Positions 46,011 to 59,245 of a stretch of DNA of 64,000 nt are shown here, piece after piece (the stretch's first letter is position 1; each line of letters opens with the position of its first letter). Made by a program: the position numbers and the translations under genes. The notes under the pieces were generated by a model. That model made no database searches. It saw only the letters and a program-made list of their open reading frames with translations, and was not told the DNA's origin. The stretch covers positions 65,094,172-65,158,171 of the forward strand of contig CM056744.1 of assembly GCA_029851415.1 (NCBI GenBank). The letters run 5' to 3'. This DNA comes from Eretmocerus hayati. Its lineage: Eukaryota > Arthropoda > Insecta > Hymenoptera > Aphelinidae.

Positions 46011-46646
46011 CTATCTTTAAATAGTACGAAAAAATTTTTTCCAGATTTTTTCGGACCTCCCTGTAGGCTCTAGGGCCCATGAAAGGGCCATTCTAGGCCC
46101 TTTTTAGTCTATTTTAGGAAAACCGTAGTTCCAACGAAATCCAACCTTTTTCAACGTACTTGGGCGCATTTTTCTTGCTAAGACTGATAATCTTCAGAAA
46201 AAAATTGTCCCAGACGAATCAGTCAGCCTGGCAACTTCCGCAAGCTATTTATTGAGAGCAAATTTTAGCAATTCCTGCGTCATCTTGTGGGCGACCTAGA
46301 TCGAACTAGAGAGGAAATAATTGACTTTTACCAGTGGTCATTTCAAAGGTCTTGAAAATACCTACAATTTGCCTACTTGTGAAAGTCAATTATCACACTT
46401 TTTGTTCGAGCTACAGCCGGTACAAGTTGGGCTATTTTCGAAAAAGTCGAAAATTCACGACTCGAGTCCAAGAATGTATCTTAATTTTTTTCCACCAAAC
46501 TTGTGCGAAAAAATTCTTTGAAACATCTACTTTCAGTGGAAAGAATTTGGAGAAGGTTTTTTTTTTTTATTTTTTCTGCCAAACGTTACAAAATACCGCA
46601 TTTCGTCGTTTCAGCAAAAACGGCATCTTCGACCACGGTCACATAT
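46011..46646. other. Non-coding flank of the Gypsy element
   Basis: No gene. The last bases (CACATAT) match the outer terminus of the foldback element whose remaining part begins at 62507. Confidence 0.45.
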
Positions 46647-46855
46647 TGTCACGTTTAGATGATTGTTATGCAAGTATAGTCACTATTTTATCATAGACTC
46701 ATTCATTACTCATGTTTCAAGCGTAGATTACAAGCATGTTATATAAGCATGAGCTCCGCGCCAAGTGCTGCAAACAACTAACTCCTCACACATTTATACA
46801 CTACCACATTCATACATATGCGCGCGCTGGTAGATCCAGACGGGCATATGTCACA
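46647..46855 (-). repeat. Gypsy 3' LTR
   Basis: 209 bp, TG...CA ends; pairs with 62298-62506. Confidence 0.95.
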
Positions 46856-46868
46856 TCTACCCTTTTTT
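46856..46868 (-). promoter_or_regulatory. Gypsy polypurine tract
   Basis: The minus strand reads AAAAAAGGGTAGA directly before the 3' LTR. Confidence 0.75.
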
Positions 46869-46872
46869 GAAA

Positions 46873-48190
46873 TCAAGTTACATATTCATTCAGATAAAAT
46901 GGCTTTCTTATTTCTCGGCCACTTCTTGTGACTGTTCTACTAGCCTCTGAGTTTTGGCTTATATTTTGCTGGCTATCGGCGACTTGCGTATTGCCTATAA
47001 CGTTTCCTCGGCCCATTTCTGCACCTTGGATATTGGCTTCAGTAGCCTCACCTTGCAAGCTCTGCGAGTTCAGATCGTCATGGTCACTATTTGGTTCAAA
47101 TTGGAAATGACAACCTTTATCTACGTTGAGTTGGACTCTATTTCTAGTTATTATATTTCCATGTTCATTTCTTATCTGATATGATCTAGGGTTTTTCCCT
47201 TTTTTCTGCCCTTGAGCTGGTTCCCAACTATTTCCGTGCTTGTACCTTACAAAATCGTTCTCTCTTGATTCCGGAAGGTTTTTGTAGCTTCGGTCATGGT
47301 AACTTTTTTGCTTTCTTTGTCGTTCTAACAGTTTTTCTCTGAAAGTTGAATCTCTCTTATTCGCTTCGAAAAGTTCCGGCAACACTCATCTTACATTCCT
47401 ACCTAGCATTGTCATGTTCGGTGACTGTATCTCATTTGAAATTGGCATGTTCCTCAGTTCCAGGAGCGCTAGATAAGGATCTTTCCCGTCATACAATGCT
47501 TTCTTCATAACTTTTCTGACTGTTTGAATACATCTCTCTACCATGCCGTTGCTTCTAGGGTAATATGGATACATGATCAAAATTCCAAGCTTTACTGAAG
47601 TTTTCAAAAAACTGGCTATCAAACTGTGGACCATTATCTGATTTTACCTTTTTAGGGACTCCGAATCTTGAAAAAAGGGATTTTACGGCCACTGTCACAG
47701 ACTCAGTGCTTTCATCTTTCAATAAACCCACTTCCACATATTGAGAATAGTAATCCATGACAAGAATATGTGCTAACCAATTGATGTAGAATATGTCCAC
47801 TCCTACTTCTTCCCAGCAGTTGTGAGGTATTTCATGCGGGATCAGACTCTCTTTAGTGTTGTTTCTTTGAAATTTTCGACAAGCTTCACATTTTGCTATC
47901 ATGTCTTCAATCTCCCTAGTTATGCCTGGCCAAAACACAACTTCTCTTGCTCTGTATTTGGTTTTTTCTATGCCCATGTCATTATAGTGCAGTTTGGTTA
48001 AAACATCTTTCCTCAAATTATTTGGTACAACGACTCTCTCATCTTTATATAGTAATGCCTTCATGCTCAAACATACTACCCTGAAAGGTATGAAATGCTT
48101 TACAGTTATCAGGTACGTCTTTGATTTCTGCCGGCCAACCTTCTTTTATCAATTTCAGCACAGTTTGCAATTGCTCATCTGAGCCTGTTT

Positions 48191-48236
<46 letters not shown>

Positions 48237-48436
48237 ACCATCTTGTCATCCATATGCTCTGAAAACTTCACATTGAAAATATGCCTGTCTACATCTCCCA
48301 ATTCTTCGGATTCATCTAAATGTGCTCTCGATAGGGCATCTGCTATATATAACTCTTTGCCTGGTTTATACGTAACCGCCAATTCATATGGTTGCAGTCT
48401 CATACGCATTTCCTGTAATCTTATCGGTATATCTGA
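46873..48436 (-). pseudogene. pol: Gypsy pol, 3' half: RNase H end, integrase, tail
   Basis: Read on the minus strand from the insertion edge: IPIRLQEMRMRLQPYELAV and GKELYIADALSRAH (end of RNase H), an (AT)n run at 48193-48234 in the linker, the integrase HHCC zinc domain (LTKLHYNDMGIEKTK...CEACRKFQ), and the catalytic core with VGVDIFYINWLAHILVMDYY (first D), SDNGPQFDSQFF (second D) and YPRSNGMVERCIQTV (E). Frame breaks occur in the linker, near 47555-47634 and near 47385. The tail (47385-46873) has the basic, Ser/Gln-rich end of integrase. All three D,D,E positions remain readable although the frame is broken. Confidence 0.85.
48193..48234. repeat. (AT)n microsatellite
   Basis: About 20 perfect AT units, grown inside the RNase H-integrase linker of the Gypsy element. 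Confidence 0.95.
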
Positions 48437-48889
48437 CAGGCCAGCCCCGGTTTTCCCAATAGGCTGCACAGGCTGGAGCCTACAGGCCCCCACCAACAAA
48501 GGTCCCCACCAAACCCTGCTGCAAAAGATCGATTGGGATGGATTGAAAACCAATCGAATCCTATCGGGATGAATACATTTCAATCGGTTCTATCATTCAA
48601 CCGGCGAGAGCAGTATTGGAATTCAATGCAGATCAATCGAACAAAGACCCAATCAAGCTGAATCCTGAATTGTAGAATTGGGATCACAACTGCCAATAGA
48701 ATTCTATACAGTTGATGAGGATTGATGTAAGCGAATATAATCCAATACTAGTATTCAGCATAGGATCGGACACGGGAGGATGAATGGAAGATCTTTGCTG
48801 GTTCAATATGTTTTAATGAACCGATTCAGTATTGGAATCAATCTAATTGAATAATGGATCTCGTCTCCCACTGCTCTATCGAGATCAAT

Positions 48890-51800
48890 GCTTCAGAAAG
48901 TGATTCGATTCGCGAAACGATACTAATTGTCCATCCTAACCAATCCCAAATGACAGGATTGGATTTCACCTTTTGAACACTATTATTTCAACATTCCTCA
49001 ATCGACCTGAATAATTCTCTGCAGTACTGGGTGTATAATAACCTTGCTCTTTCCTATCCGTTTTAATCATGAATGGACAGATTCGAGTCGAATTATGCCT
49101 GGATCAATTCCAATCATCCCCCTATCACCTATTGCGTGATTGACAAATCGAGGTGAGTACTACAAAATCGGATTGAAATCGTGGATGCATGGTTATTCTA
49201 TCCTTCCCAATACTCATAATCAGGATTGAACTCCGTTAGATTTCATATATTTCAATCGAATTCAATACTGCGTAGCAGGATTAGAATGGCCTGAAGATGA
49301 GTTTTGCTATCGGTCTGGATCCTGCCAAGCAGCATTGAATTGACTGAGTCAATCGATTCCAATGATGACCCAATTACTCACTGCGTGATTGACCAATCGA
49401 GCTAAATACTACAAAATCGGATTGAAATCGTGGATGCATGGTTATTCTATCCTTCCCAATACTCACAATCAGTATTGAACTTCGCTGGATTTCATATATT
49501 TCAATCGGATCCAATACTGCTCAGCAGGATTGGAATGGCCTGGAGATGAGTTTTGCTATCGGTCTGAATCCTGCCAAGCAGCATTGAACTGACTGAGTCA
49601 ATCGATTCCAATGATAACCCAATTACTCACTGCGTGATTGACAAATCGAGCTGAGTACTAGAAAATCGAATTGAAATCGTGGATGCATGGTTATTCTATA
49701 CTTCCCAATAGTCACAATCAGTATTGAACTCCGCGAGATTCCGTATATTCCAATCGAATCCAATACTGCTCAGCAGGATTGGAACGATCTCGAGATGAGT
49801 TTTGCGATCGGTCTGAATCCTGCCAGGCAGCATTGGATTGACTGAGTCAATCGATTCCAATGATAACCCAATTACTCACTGCGTGATTGACAAATCGAGC
49901 TGAGTACTACGAAATCGGATTGAAATCGTGGATGCATGGTTATTCTATCCTTCCCAATACTCACAATCAGTATTGAACTCCGCTAGATTTCATATATCTC
50001 AATCGAATTCAATACTGCTCAGCAGGATTGGAACGATCTCGAGATGAGTTTTGCTATCGGTCTGAATCCTGCCAAGCAGCATTGAATTGACTGAGTCAAT
50101 CGATTCCAATGATAACCCAATTACTCACTGCGTGATTGACCAATCGAGCTGAAAACTACAAAATCGGATTGAAATCGTGGATGCATGGTTATTCTATCCT
50201 TCCCAATACTCACAATCAGTATTCAACTCCGCTAGATTTCATATATTTCAATCGAATCGAATACTGCTCAGCAGGATTGGTACGGCCTGCAGATGAGTCT
50301 CGCTATCGGTCTGAATCCTGCCGGGCAGCATTGAGTGGAATGCGTCAAACGATTTCAATGATGACCCAATTACTCACTGCGTGATTGACCAATCGAGCTG
50401 AATACTAAAAAATCGGATCGAAATCGTAGATGCATGGTTATTCTATCCTCCCCAATGCTCACAATCAGTATTAAACTCCGCTGGATTTCATATATTTCAA
50501 TCGAATTCAATACTGCTCAGCAGGATTGGAACGATTCCGAGATGAGTTTCGCTATCGGTCTGAATCCTGCCGAGCAGCATTGAATTGACTGAGTCAATCG
50601 ATCCCAATGATAACCCAATTACTCACTGCGTGATTGACAAATCGAGCTGAGTACTAGAAAATCGAATTGAAATCGTGGATGCATGGTTATTCTATACTTC
50701 CCAATAGTCACAATCAGTATTGAACTCCGCCAGATTCCGTATATTCCAATCGAATCCTATACTGCTCAGCAGGATTGGAACGATCTCGAGATAAGTTTTG
50801 CTATCGGTCTGAATCCTTCCAGGCAGCATTGGATTGACTGAGTCAATCGATTCCAATGATAACCCAATTACTCACTGCGTGATTGACCAATCGAGCTGAA
50901 TACTACAAAATCGGATTGAAATCGTGGATGCATGGTTATTCTATCCTTCCCAATACTCACAATCAGTATTGAACTCCGCCAGATTCCGTATATTCCAATC
51001 GAATCCAATACTGCTCAGCAGGATTGGAACGGTCTCGACATGGGTTTTGCTATCGGTCTGGATCATGCCAGGCAGCATTGAGTGGACTGCGTCAATCGAT
51101 TCCAATGATGACCCAATCACTCACTGCGTGATTGACCAATCGAGCTGAATACTAAAAAATCGGATTGAAATCGTGGATGCATGGTTATTCTATCCTCCTC
51201 AATACTCACAATCAGTATTGAACTCCGCCAGATTCCGTATATTCCAATCGAATCCAATACTGCTCAGCAGGATTGGAACGATCTCGAGATGAGTTTTGCT
51301 ATCGGTCTGAATCCTGCCAGGGAGCATTGGATTGACTGAGTCAATCGATTCCAACGATAACCCAATTACTCACTGCGTGATTGACCAATCGATCTGAATA
51401 CTACAAAATCGGATCGAAATCGTGGATGCATGGTCATCCTATCCTTCCCAATACTCACAATCAGTATTGAACTCCGCCAGATTCCGTATATTCCAATCGA
51501 ATCCAATACTGCTCAGCAGGATTGGAACGATCTCGAGATGAGTTTTGCTATCGGTCTGAATCCTGCCAGGCAGCATTGGATTGACTGAGTCAATCGATTC
51601 CAATGATAACCCAATTACTCACTGCGTGATTGACCAGTCGAGCTGAATACTACAAAATCGGATCGAAATCGTGGATGCATGGTTATTCTATCCTTCCCAA
51701 TACTCGCAATCAGTATTGAACTTCGCTGAATTTCATATATTTCAATCGAATCCAATACTGCTCAGCAGGATTGGAATGGCCTGAAGATGAGTTTTGCTAT

Positions 51801-52790
51801 CGGTCTGAATCCTGCCAAGCAGCATTGAATTGACTGAGTCAATCGATTCCAATGATCACCCAATTACTTACTGCGTGATTGACCAATCGAGCTGAATACT
51901 ACAAAATCGGATTGATATCGTGGATGCATGGTTATTCTATCCTTCCCAATACTCACAATCAGTATTGAACTCCGCTAGATTTCATATATTTCAATCGAAT
52001 TCAATACTGCTCAGCAGGATTGGAACGGTCTCGAGATGAGTTTTGCTATCGCTCTGAATCCTGCCAGGCAGCATTGAGTCGACTGCGTCAATCGATTTCA
52101 ATGATGACCCAATCACTCTTTGCGTCATTGATCAATCGAGATGAATACTACAGAATACAGTTGAAATCGTGGGTGCATGGTTATTCTATTTCTCCCAATA
52201 CTCACAATCAGTATTGAACTCCTCTAGATTTCATACATCTCAATCGAATTCAATACTGCTGAGCAGGATTGGAACGGCCTGAAGATGAGTTTTGCTTCCG
52301 TACTGAATCCTGCCAGGCAGCAACGAGTCGACTGCGTCAATCGATTCCAATGATGACCCAATCACTCATTGCGTGATTGGCCAATCGAGCTTAATACTAT
52401 AGGATGGAATACCGATCGTGAAAAAGTGGTTTCTATCCTCCTGAATACTTACAATCGGTATCGAACTCCTCTGAATTCCATGTATTTTAATTGAATTCAA
52501 TACTGCTGAGCAGGATTGGTACGCTCTGAGGATGAGTTTCGCTATCGGTCTGAATCCTGCCGGGCAGCATTGAGTCGACTGCATCAATCTATTCCAATGA
52601 TGACCCAATCACTCTTTGCGTCATTGACTAATATCGAGATGAATACTACAGAATCGAATGGAAATCGTGGGTACATGGTTATTCTATCTTTCTCAATACT
52701 CACAATCAATATTGAACTCATCTAGGTTTCATATATATCAATCGAATTCAATACTGCTGGGCAGAATTGGAACAGCCTGAAGATGAGTTT
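48890..52790 (+). repeat. Satellite array 1, 249-bp unit, about 15 copies
   Basis: The word CACTGCGTGATTGAC recurs at 49132, 49381, 49630, 49879, 50128, 50377, 50626, 50875, 51124, 51373, 51622 and onward, an exact 249-bp period. Each unit has CCCAATACTCACAATCAGTA, ATACTGCTCAGCAGGATTGG and GACTGAGTCAATCGATTCC hairpin-like segments. Outer units (before 49130 and after 52100) are more diverged, as expected at array edges. Confidence 0.95.
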
Positions 52791-52799
52791 TGCTATTGG

Positions 52800-55700
52800 T
52801 CAGGTGAACGGGTTATAAGGTCTGCAATGCTGAGAATCAGTATTGAAATCGATTGAGGCGGATTGAGATCTCGATGTTTGCAATACTGGAAGACGGTACT
52901 GGAATCGATCGGGGCAGATAGGATTTCAAGTCCTCAATACTAACAATCATCATTCAGGTATATTGACGTAGATAGAATATACGGTATCCAATGTTAGAGG
53001 TCAGTATTTGGATCTATTGAGGCAGATAGGACTTCCCATTCCCAATCTGATACACAGCATTCGAATTAATTCAAGTAGATATGATATTAGGTCTGCAATG
53101 CTGAACATCAGTATTGAGATCGATCGAAGCGTAATGCGCTCCCGATATTCCCAATACTGAAATACAGAACTGGAATCGATTAGGGCAGATAGGATTCCAA
53201 GTCCTCAATACTGATATTCCGCATTCAATTCGATTCAGGTAAATATGATATGAGGTCTGCAATGCTGAAAGTCGGGATTGAGATCGATTCAAGCGGATTG
53301 AGATCTCAGTGTTTCCAATACTTGAAAATGGTATTGGAATGAGTTGGAGCAGATAGGATCTCAATTCTGCAATACTGATTTTCAACATTAAAATCGATAC
53401 AAGTAGATAGGATATAATGAGGTCACTTATGCTTGCATTTAGTATTGAGGTCGATTGAAGTGGACTGAGATAGCAATCTGCCCAATACTGAGAGACAGTA
53501 CTCAAATCGATTCAGATTATTGGGATATAAGGGCTCCAATACTTACAGTCAGTATTGAGATCGATTAAATTGGGTTAAGATCTCGATATTCCCAATACTG
53601 GAAAACAGTACTCAAATCGATTGGGACAGCTAGGATTTCAAGTCCTTAATACTGATATTTAGCATTCAATTCGATTCAGGTAAAAATCATATAAGGTCTG
53701 CAATGCTGAACATCAGTATTGAGATCGATTGGAGCGTACTGAAAACCCGATGGTTCCAATACTGAAATACAGTACTGGAATCGACTGGGGCAGATAGGAT
53801 GGCAAGTCCCGGATACTGATATCTAGCACTGATATCCAACATTCATTCCGATTCAGGTAGATAGGATATGAGGTTTCTGATGCTTACTTTCAGTATTCAG
53901 ATCGATTGAAGTGGAGTGAGATCCCGATATTCCCAATACTGAAATACAGTACTGGAATCGATTGGGGCAGATAGGATCTCAAGTCCTCAATACTGATATC
54001 CAGCATTTAAATCGATTCAAGTAGATAGGATATAAGATCTGCAATGCTGAAAATCAGTATTGAGATCGATTCAAGCGGATTGAGAACCCGATGTTTCCAC
54101 TACTGAAATACAGTACTGAAATCGATTCGGGCAGGTAGGATTTTAAGTCCTCAATACTGATATCCAGCATTTGAATCGATTCAAGTAGATAGGATATAAG
54201 ATCTGCAATGCTGAAAATCAGTATTGAGATCGATTCAAGCAGATTGAGAACCCGATGTTTCCAATACTGAAATACAGTACTGGAATCGATTGGGGCAGAT
54301 AGGATTTCGAGTCCTCAATACTGATATCTAGCATTCAATCCGATTCAGGTAAATATCATATGAGGTCTGCAATGTTGAAAATCAGTATTGAAATCGATTG
54401 AAGCGGATTGAGAACCCGATGTTTCCAATACTGAAAAACAGTTCTGGAATCGATTGGGGCAGTTAGGATTTCAAGTCCTCAATACTGAAATCCAGCATCC
54501 AAATCGATTCAAGTAGATAGGATATAAGGTTTCTAATGCTTACTTCCAGTATTGAGATCGATTGAAGTGGATTAAGATAGTGATCCACCCAATACTGAGA
54601 GACAGTACTCAAATCGATTCAGGTTATTAGAATATAAGGGCTAGAATACTCACAGTCAGTATTGAGATCGATTGAAGTGGGTTGAGATCTCGAAGTTCCC
54701 AATACTCGAAAACAGTACTGGATTCGACTGGGCAGATAGGATTTCAAGTCCCCAATACTGATATTTAGCATTCAATTCGATTCAGGTAAGAATCATATAA
54801 GGTCTGCAATGCTGAACATCAGTATTGAGATCGATTGGAGCGTACTGAGAACCCGATGTTTCCAATACTGAAATAAAGTACTGGAATCGACTGGGGCAGA
54901 TAGGATGGCAAGTCCTGAATACTGATATCTAGCACTGATATCCAGCATTCATTCCGATTCAGGTAGATAGGATATGAGGTTTCTGATGCTTACTTCCAGT
55001 ATTCAGATCGATTGAAGTGGATTGAGATCCCGATATTCCCAATACTGAAATACAGTACTGGAATCGATTGGGGCAGATAGGATCCCAAGTCCTCAATACT
55101 GATATCCAGCATTTGAATCGATTCAAGTAGATAGGATATAAGATCTGCAATGCTGAAAATCAGTATTGAGATCGATTGAAGCGGATTGAGAACCCGACGT
55201 TTCTACTACTGAAATACAGTACTGAAATCGATTCGGGCAGGTAGGATTTTAAGTCCTCAATACTGATATCCAGCATTCAAAACGATTCAAGTAGATAGGA
55301 TATAAGATCTGCAATGCTGAAAATCAGTATTGAGATCGATTCAAGCGGATTGAGAACCCGATGTTTCCAATACTGAAATACAGTACTGAAATCGATTGGG
55401 GCAGATAGGATTTCGAGTCCTCAATACTGATAGCTAGCATTCAATCCGATTCAGGTAAATATCATCTGAGGTCTGCAATGCTGAAAATCAGTATTGAAAT
55501 CGATTGAAGCGGATTGAGAACCCGATGTTCCCAATACTGAAAAACAGTTCTGGAATCGATTGGGGCAGTTAGGATTTCAAGTCCTCAATACTGGAATCCA
55601 GCATCCAAATCGATTCAAGTAGATAGGATATAAGGTTTCTAATGCTTACTTTCAGTATTGAGATCGATTGAAGTGGATTGAGATAGCGGATCTACCTAAT

Positions 55701-55890
55701 ACTGAGAGACAGTACTCAAATCGATTCAGGTTATTAGAATATAAGGGCTAGAATACTCACAGTCAGTATTGAGATCGATTGAAGTGGGTTGAGATCTCGA
55801 AGTTCCCAATACTCGAAAACAGTACTGGATTCGACTGGGCAGATAGGATTTCAAGTCCCCAATACTGATATTCAGCATTCAAATCGATTC
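52800..55890 (-). repeat. Satellite array 2, about 164-bp unit with 1.1-kb higher-order copy
   Basis: CTGCAATGCTGAA is spaced 164 bp at many places (53096, 53260, 54042, 54206, 54370). Units contain CCAATACTGAAATACAGTAC, CTCAATACTGATATCCAGCA and GATTCAAGTAGATAGGATAT. A block of about 1.1 kb from near 53600 recurs from near 54705 with matching variants, showing a higher-order repeat. Confidence 0.85.
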
Positions 55891-56270
55891 AGGACGATAA
55901 ATAAACTCGTTAATGCTCATAGTCAGTATTGGAACCGATAGACGTAGTGTGAGTTACTGAACTTCCCATTCCTGAAAGTTAGTATTGGAATAGATTGAGG
56001 CCGATAGAATTCGAGTGGCTGACGCTAGGCGGCGTTTCGATGACCATCTCAGTTTGCATCCAAATATCATGGGATTGCTTTCTCGCAAGCGACGAACCAT
56101 CTCTCCTGTTCCTATATAAGACTGATGAGTGACAGAACCTCCAAATAGCGTTTAGTTATGTAATGCGATGATATGTTAATGCGATCATGATTAAAATAAG
56201 TATTGAATTGTATTGAAACCTTACCTGTCATGTGAGTGATGTATATGTGAGACGTTGATTTGTAATAATG
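55891..56270. other. Non-satellite break between arrays
   Basis: About 250 bp (56020-56270) do not follow the satellite pattern and include TATATAAG (56113). It may be a remnant of the original interior of the element. Confidence 0.5.
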
Positions 56271-57400
56271 ACTGAAAGTCAGTATTGAGGTCGATTGAGA
56301 CGGATTGAGTTCTCGATGTTCCCAATACTGAAAATCAGTATTGGAATCGATTGAGGCAGATAGGATCCCGAATCTCCAATATTAATATCCAGCATTCAAA
56401 TCAATCCGGATGAATAGGATATAAGGTCTCCAATGACTCTAGTCAGTATTGAGGTCGATTGGGGCGGATTCAGATCTCGATGGTTCCAATACTGAACAAC
56501 AGTATTGGGATCGATTGATGCGCATAGCATTTCTGATATCCAATACTGATTTCCAGCATTCAAATCGATTCAGATGAATAGGATATAAGGTGTCCAATGA
56601 TTCTAGTCAGTATTGAGTTCGATTGAGGTTCCAATGCAGAATAACAGTATTGGAATCGATTGAGGCGGATAGGATTTCGGATATCCAATACTGATTTCCA
56701 GCATTCAAATCGATTCAGATGAATAGGATATGAGGTGTCCAATGATTCTATTCAGTATTGAGTTCGATTGAGGTTCCAATACAGAATAACAGTATTGAAA
56801 TCGATTGAGGCGGATTGGATTTCGGATATCCGATACTGATTTCCAGCATTCAAATCGATTCAGATGAATAGGATATAAGGTTTCCAATGATTCTAGTCAG
56901 TATTGAGTTCGATTGAGGTTCCAATGCAGAATAACAGTATTGGAATCGATTGAGGCGGATAGGATTTCGGATATCCAATACTGATTTCCAGCATTCAAAT
57001 CGATTCAGATGAATAGGATATGAGGTGTCCAATGATTCTAGTCAGTATTGAGTTCGATTGAGGTTCCAATGCAGAATAACAGTATTGGAATCGATTGAGG
57101 CGGATAGGATTTCGGATATCCAATACTGATTTCCAGCATTCAAATCGATTCAGATGAATAGGATATGAGGTGTCCAATGATTCTATTCAGTATTGAGTTC
57201 GATTGAGGTTCCAATGCAGAATAACAGTATTGGAATCGATTGAGGCGGATAGGATTTCGGATATCCAATACTGATTTCCAGCATTCAAATCGATTCAGAT
57301 GAATAGGATATAAGGTCTCCAATGATTCTAGTCAGTATTGAGGTCGATTGGCAATCTCTCTCTCAATGCGTATAGTCGGCATTGGTAAAGATTGGTCAAC
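56271..57400 (-). repeat. Satellite array 3, 145-bp unit, about 7 copies
   Basis: TTTCCAGCATTCAAATCGAT recurs every 145 bp (56549, 56694, 56839, 56984, 57129, 57274). The units are nearly identical, the most homogeneous of the three arrays. Each codes a chance 60-codon minus-strand ORF. Confidence 0.95.
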
Positions 57401-57549
57401 ACTGTTTGAATCCCGATCAACATCATTGATCGCGATTGAACTCCAATCTTCTCCAATCCTGGAAATCATGTTTCAAATTCATCATAAGTTTCTAGATTCA
57501 GATCGATTGAGTGTTTTTCTATCGAATCCAATCGAACTTTTGCAGCAGG

Positions 57550-58087
57550 GAAGCCAACGACGGAAAGATGTTGACTATCATTAGTCAAAAAAAGGCACGC
57601 GTGCAAAATGTGGTCTTGAAAATATCTCTTTTGATAAATATTATGTTGACTTTGCACAATCTACAAACAGAGTTAATTCTTTCCCATTGACCTCTATTCA
57701 AGTTTATTAGTCCTTCATTAGTCAGATTTTTAATGAAGTCAATGACTTTTTAACAAAATTTAAACAAACTGGAAACTGGAGTAGAGCTCAGAGTTCCAAC
57801 GGAATAATTGGTTTATGCAATTCTTCGATGTTTGGGTGCTCGTAAAACTACATAAAATGGTATTTGCCCCTTGTTCATGGGTTTCCCCGCTTCTAAGCGA
57901 TTATTTTGTCCCTCGCCTGCGGCTCGGGCCGAAAACCAAATTTCTCAGAAGCGAGCTAGGACCTCATAAACATGGTGCAAGATATACTGTTTCGTTAATT
58001 CGAGTATACACGATGATACAAGTATACGTTTACAGGTTATTTTTTGATGATTGGAACTGAGCATTTTCCTGGATATTATATGAAATA
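57550..58087. other. Non-coding, with a GAGCCGCAGGCGA hairpin
   Basis: No gene. At 57885-57955 GCTTCTAAGCGATT and its inverse CAGAAGCGAGC flank CCTCGCCTGCGGCTCGGGCC, a loop related to those at 3560 and 59160. Confidence 0.45.
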
Positions 58088-58898
58088 AGGTAAGTGTACC
58101 CAACTTGCTTCTACATACCGATCTCAGGCATGGGCACTCGTAGACCTTCCCGATAATTTTTTTCTACATTTATCATGTTAAAACATGTAAATAAGTGCTT
58201 TGGATCGACTCCGAATCATTTCTGCGTTTCCCAGGGAATTTTAAGTGATTTTTACATATTTTTCGTGTTTGTGCAACTACAAATTCACTGAGGGAATTGC
58301 GTTCAGTAAAAGTCGCTGCAAATTTTTTAGATCCACCAATCTCAACGTAGTTTAGCACATCTGATTTCTTTTTTGAGGACCTTCAAAACCCGTTCTTTAG
58401 AATTGCAAAACTCGGATCTGGATCTATTTTATGAGAAAAATATGAAAATGCTTTGTGGAGCAAGAAGGCCAACATCGGAGTGTACCCAAGATGCCATCAC
58501 ATGGTTATCTCGAAAGAGCATGTAGTTACGACTTTTTCAACCGCTCAGAATGTGTTCATCGCGTCCAAATGGATCGAAAATAGTGGCTTGGACCGGCTTG
58601 AAGCTCCAAAGGTGGTTACACGGCGATGACAACGGATGGAAACAATTTTATGTAATTTATCGCTGGTTCACATTAAGTAGATGATGGGGGAAAGTTTGGT
58701 ACACAGTTTTGTAAGCTCTTAAAAATTATTTTTTGGTAAAATTGAGACATCTCGGCTCCAGTTAAGTCAAATGAAACGCATCGTAGCTCATTTTGAAGGT
58801 CTTGAGACGAGCTTTACAATAGGTTTGTTGAAAAATATTGAGATTGGCCAAAGTGATCGAGAAAATGCCTTAATGGGGGCAAGTTGGGTACACTTACG
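58088..58898. repeat. Foldback/MITE-like element with GTAAGTGTACCCAACTTGC ends
   Basis: The 19-bp ends GTAAGTGTACCCAACTTGC (58091) and GCAAGTTGGGTACACTTAC (ending about 58896) are perfect inverted repeats. The interior has GGCCAA-type words related to the foldback at 16.2-17.4 kb. No coding and no clear target duplication. Confidence 0.65.
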
Positions 58899-58969
58899 AT
58901 ACACTTACGACAAACTTATGATAGAATTCGAATCATAACCGTTTCTAACGTTGAGTTCGTGAAACGTGC

Positions 58970-59245
58970 ACAGACATTGCGCGAGAAGTTGATTTCACGC
59001 ACGGTTTACCCGTAAATGTCATTCCCGCATTACTTCACGCACTGCGAATAATGAAGAGAAGTTGGATTCTTTCATAACTCGGCTCACGGAATTGCAAAAT
59101 AGTATATTTCGCACCGAGTTCATGAGGTTGTAGCTCGCTTCTGAGCGACCGATTTTCGGCCCGAGCCGGAGGCGAGGGTTGAAATGATCACTCGGAAGCG
59201 TAGAACTTCATGTGCGAGGCGCGAAAGTTATTTTTCGCAATTTTG
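58970..59245. repeat. GAGCCG/GGCGA loop family, third copy
   Basis: GCGCGAGAAGTTG..., TTTCATAACTCGG and GCTTCTGAGCGACCGATTTT precede GAGCCGGAGGCGAGGGTTGA. It is related to 3485-3655, 45584-45995 and 57885-57955. Confidence 0.5.

Larger units (their letters stand above)
48514..57549. mobile_element. 9.0-kb satellite-filled unit with CCCTGCTGCAAAAG inverted ends
   Basis: The left end CCCTGCTGCAAAAGATCGAT (48514) and right end ATCGAACTTTTGCAGCAGGG (57549) are inverted repeats of at least 22 bp with one mismatch. Between them lie three satellite arrays with little else. Flanks share only AA. No ORF has a known domain; the many 60-80-codon ORFs follow the repeat period. It may be a transposon that has amplified internal minisatellites. 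Confidence 0.7.

Noticed and set aside
56121..56150. CTGATGAG resembling a hammerhead ribozyme core
   Set aside because: No paired stem II and no correctly placed GAAA segment follow; the word alone is expected by chance.
56560..57322. Five overlapping 60-codon ORFs on the minus strand
   Set aside because: They recur exactly every 145 bp with the satellite unit, so they are by-products of the array.
48890..57400. CRISPR-like look of regularly spaced repeats
   Set aside because: Units are 145-249 bp and contiguous, with no short repeat plus unique spacer pattern; the genome is eukaryotic.
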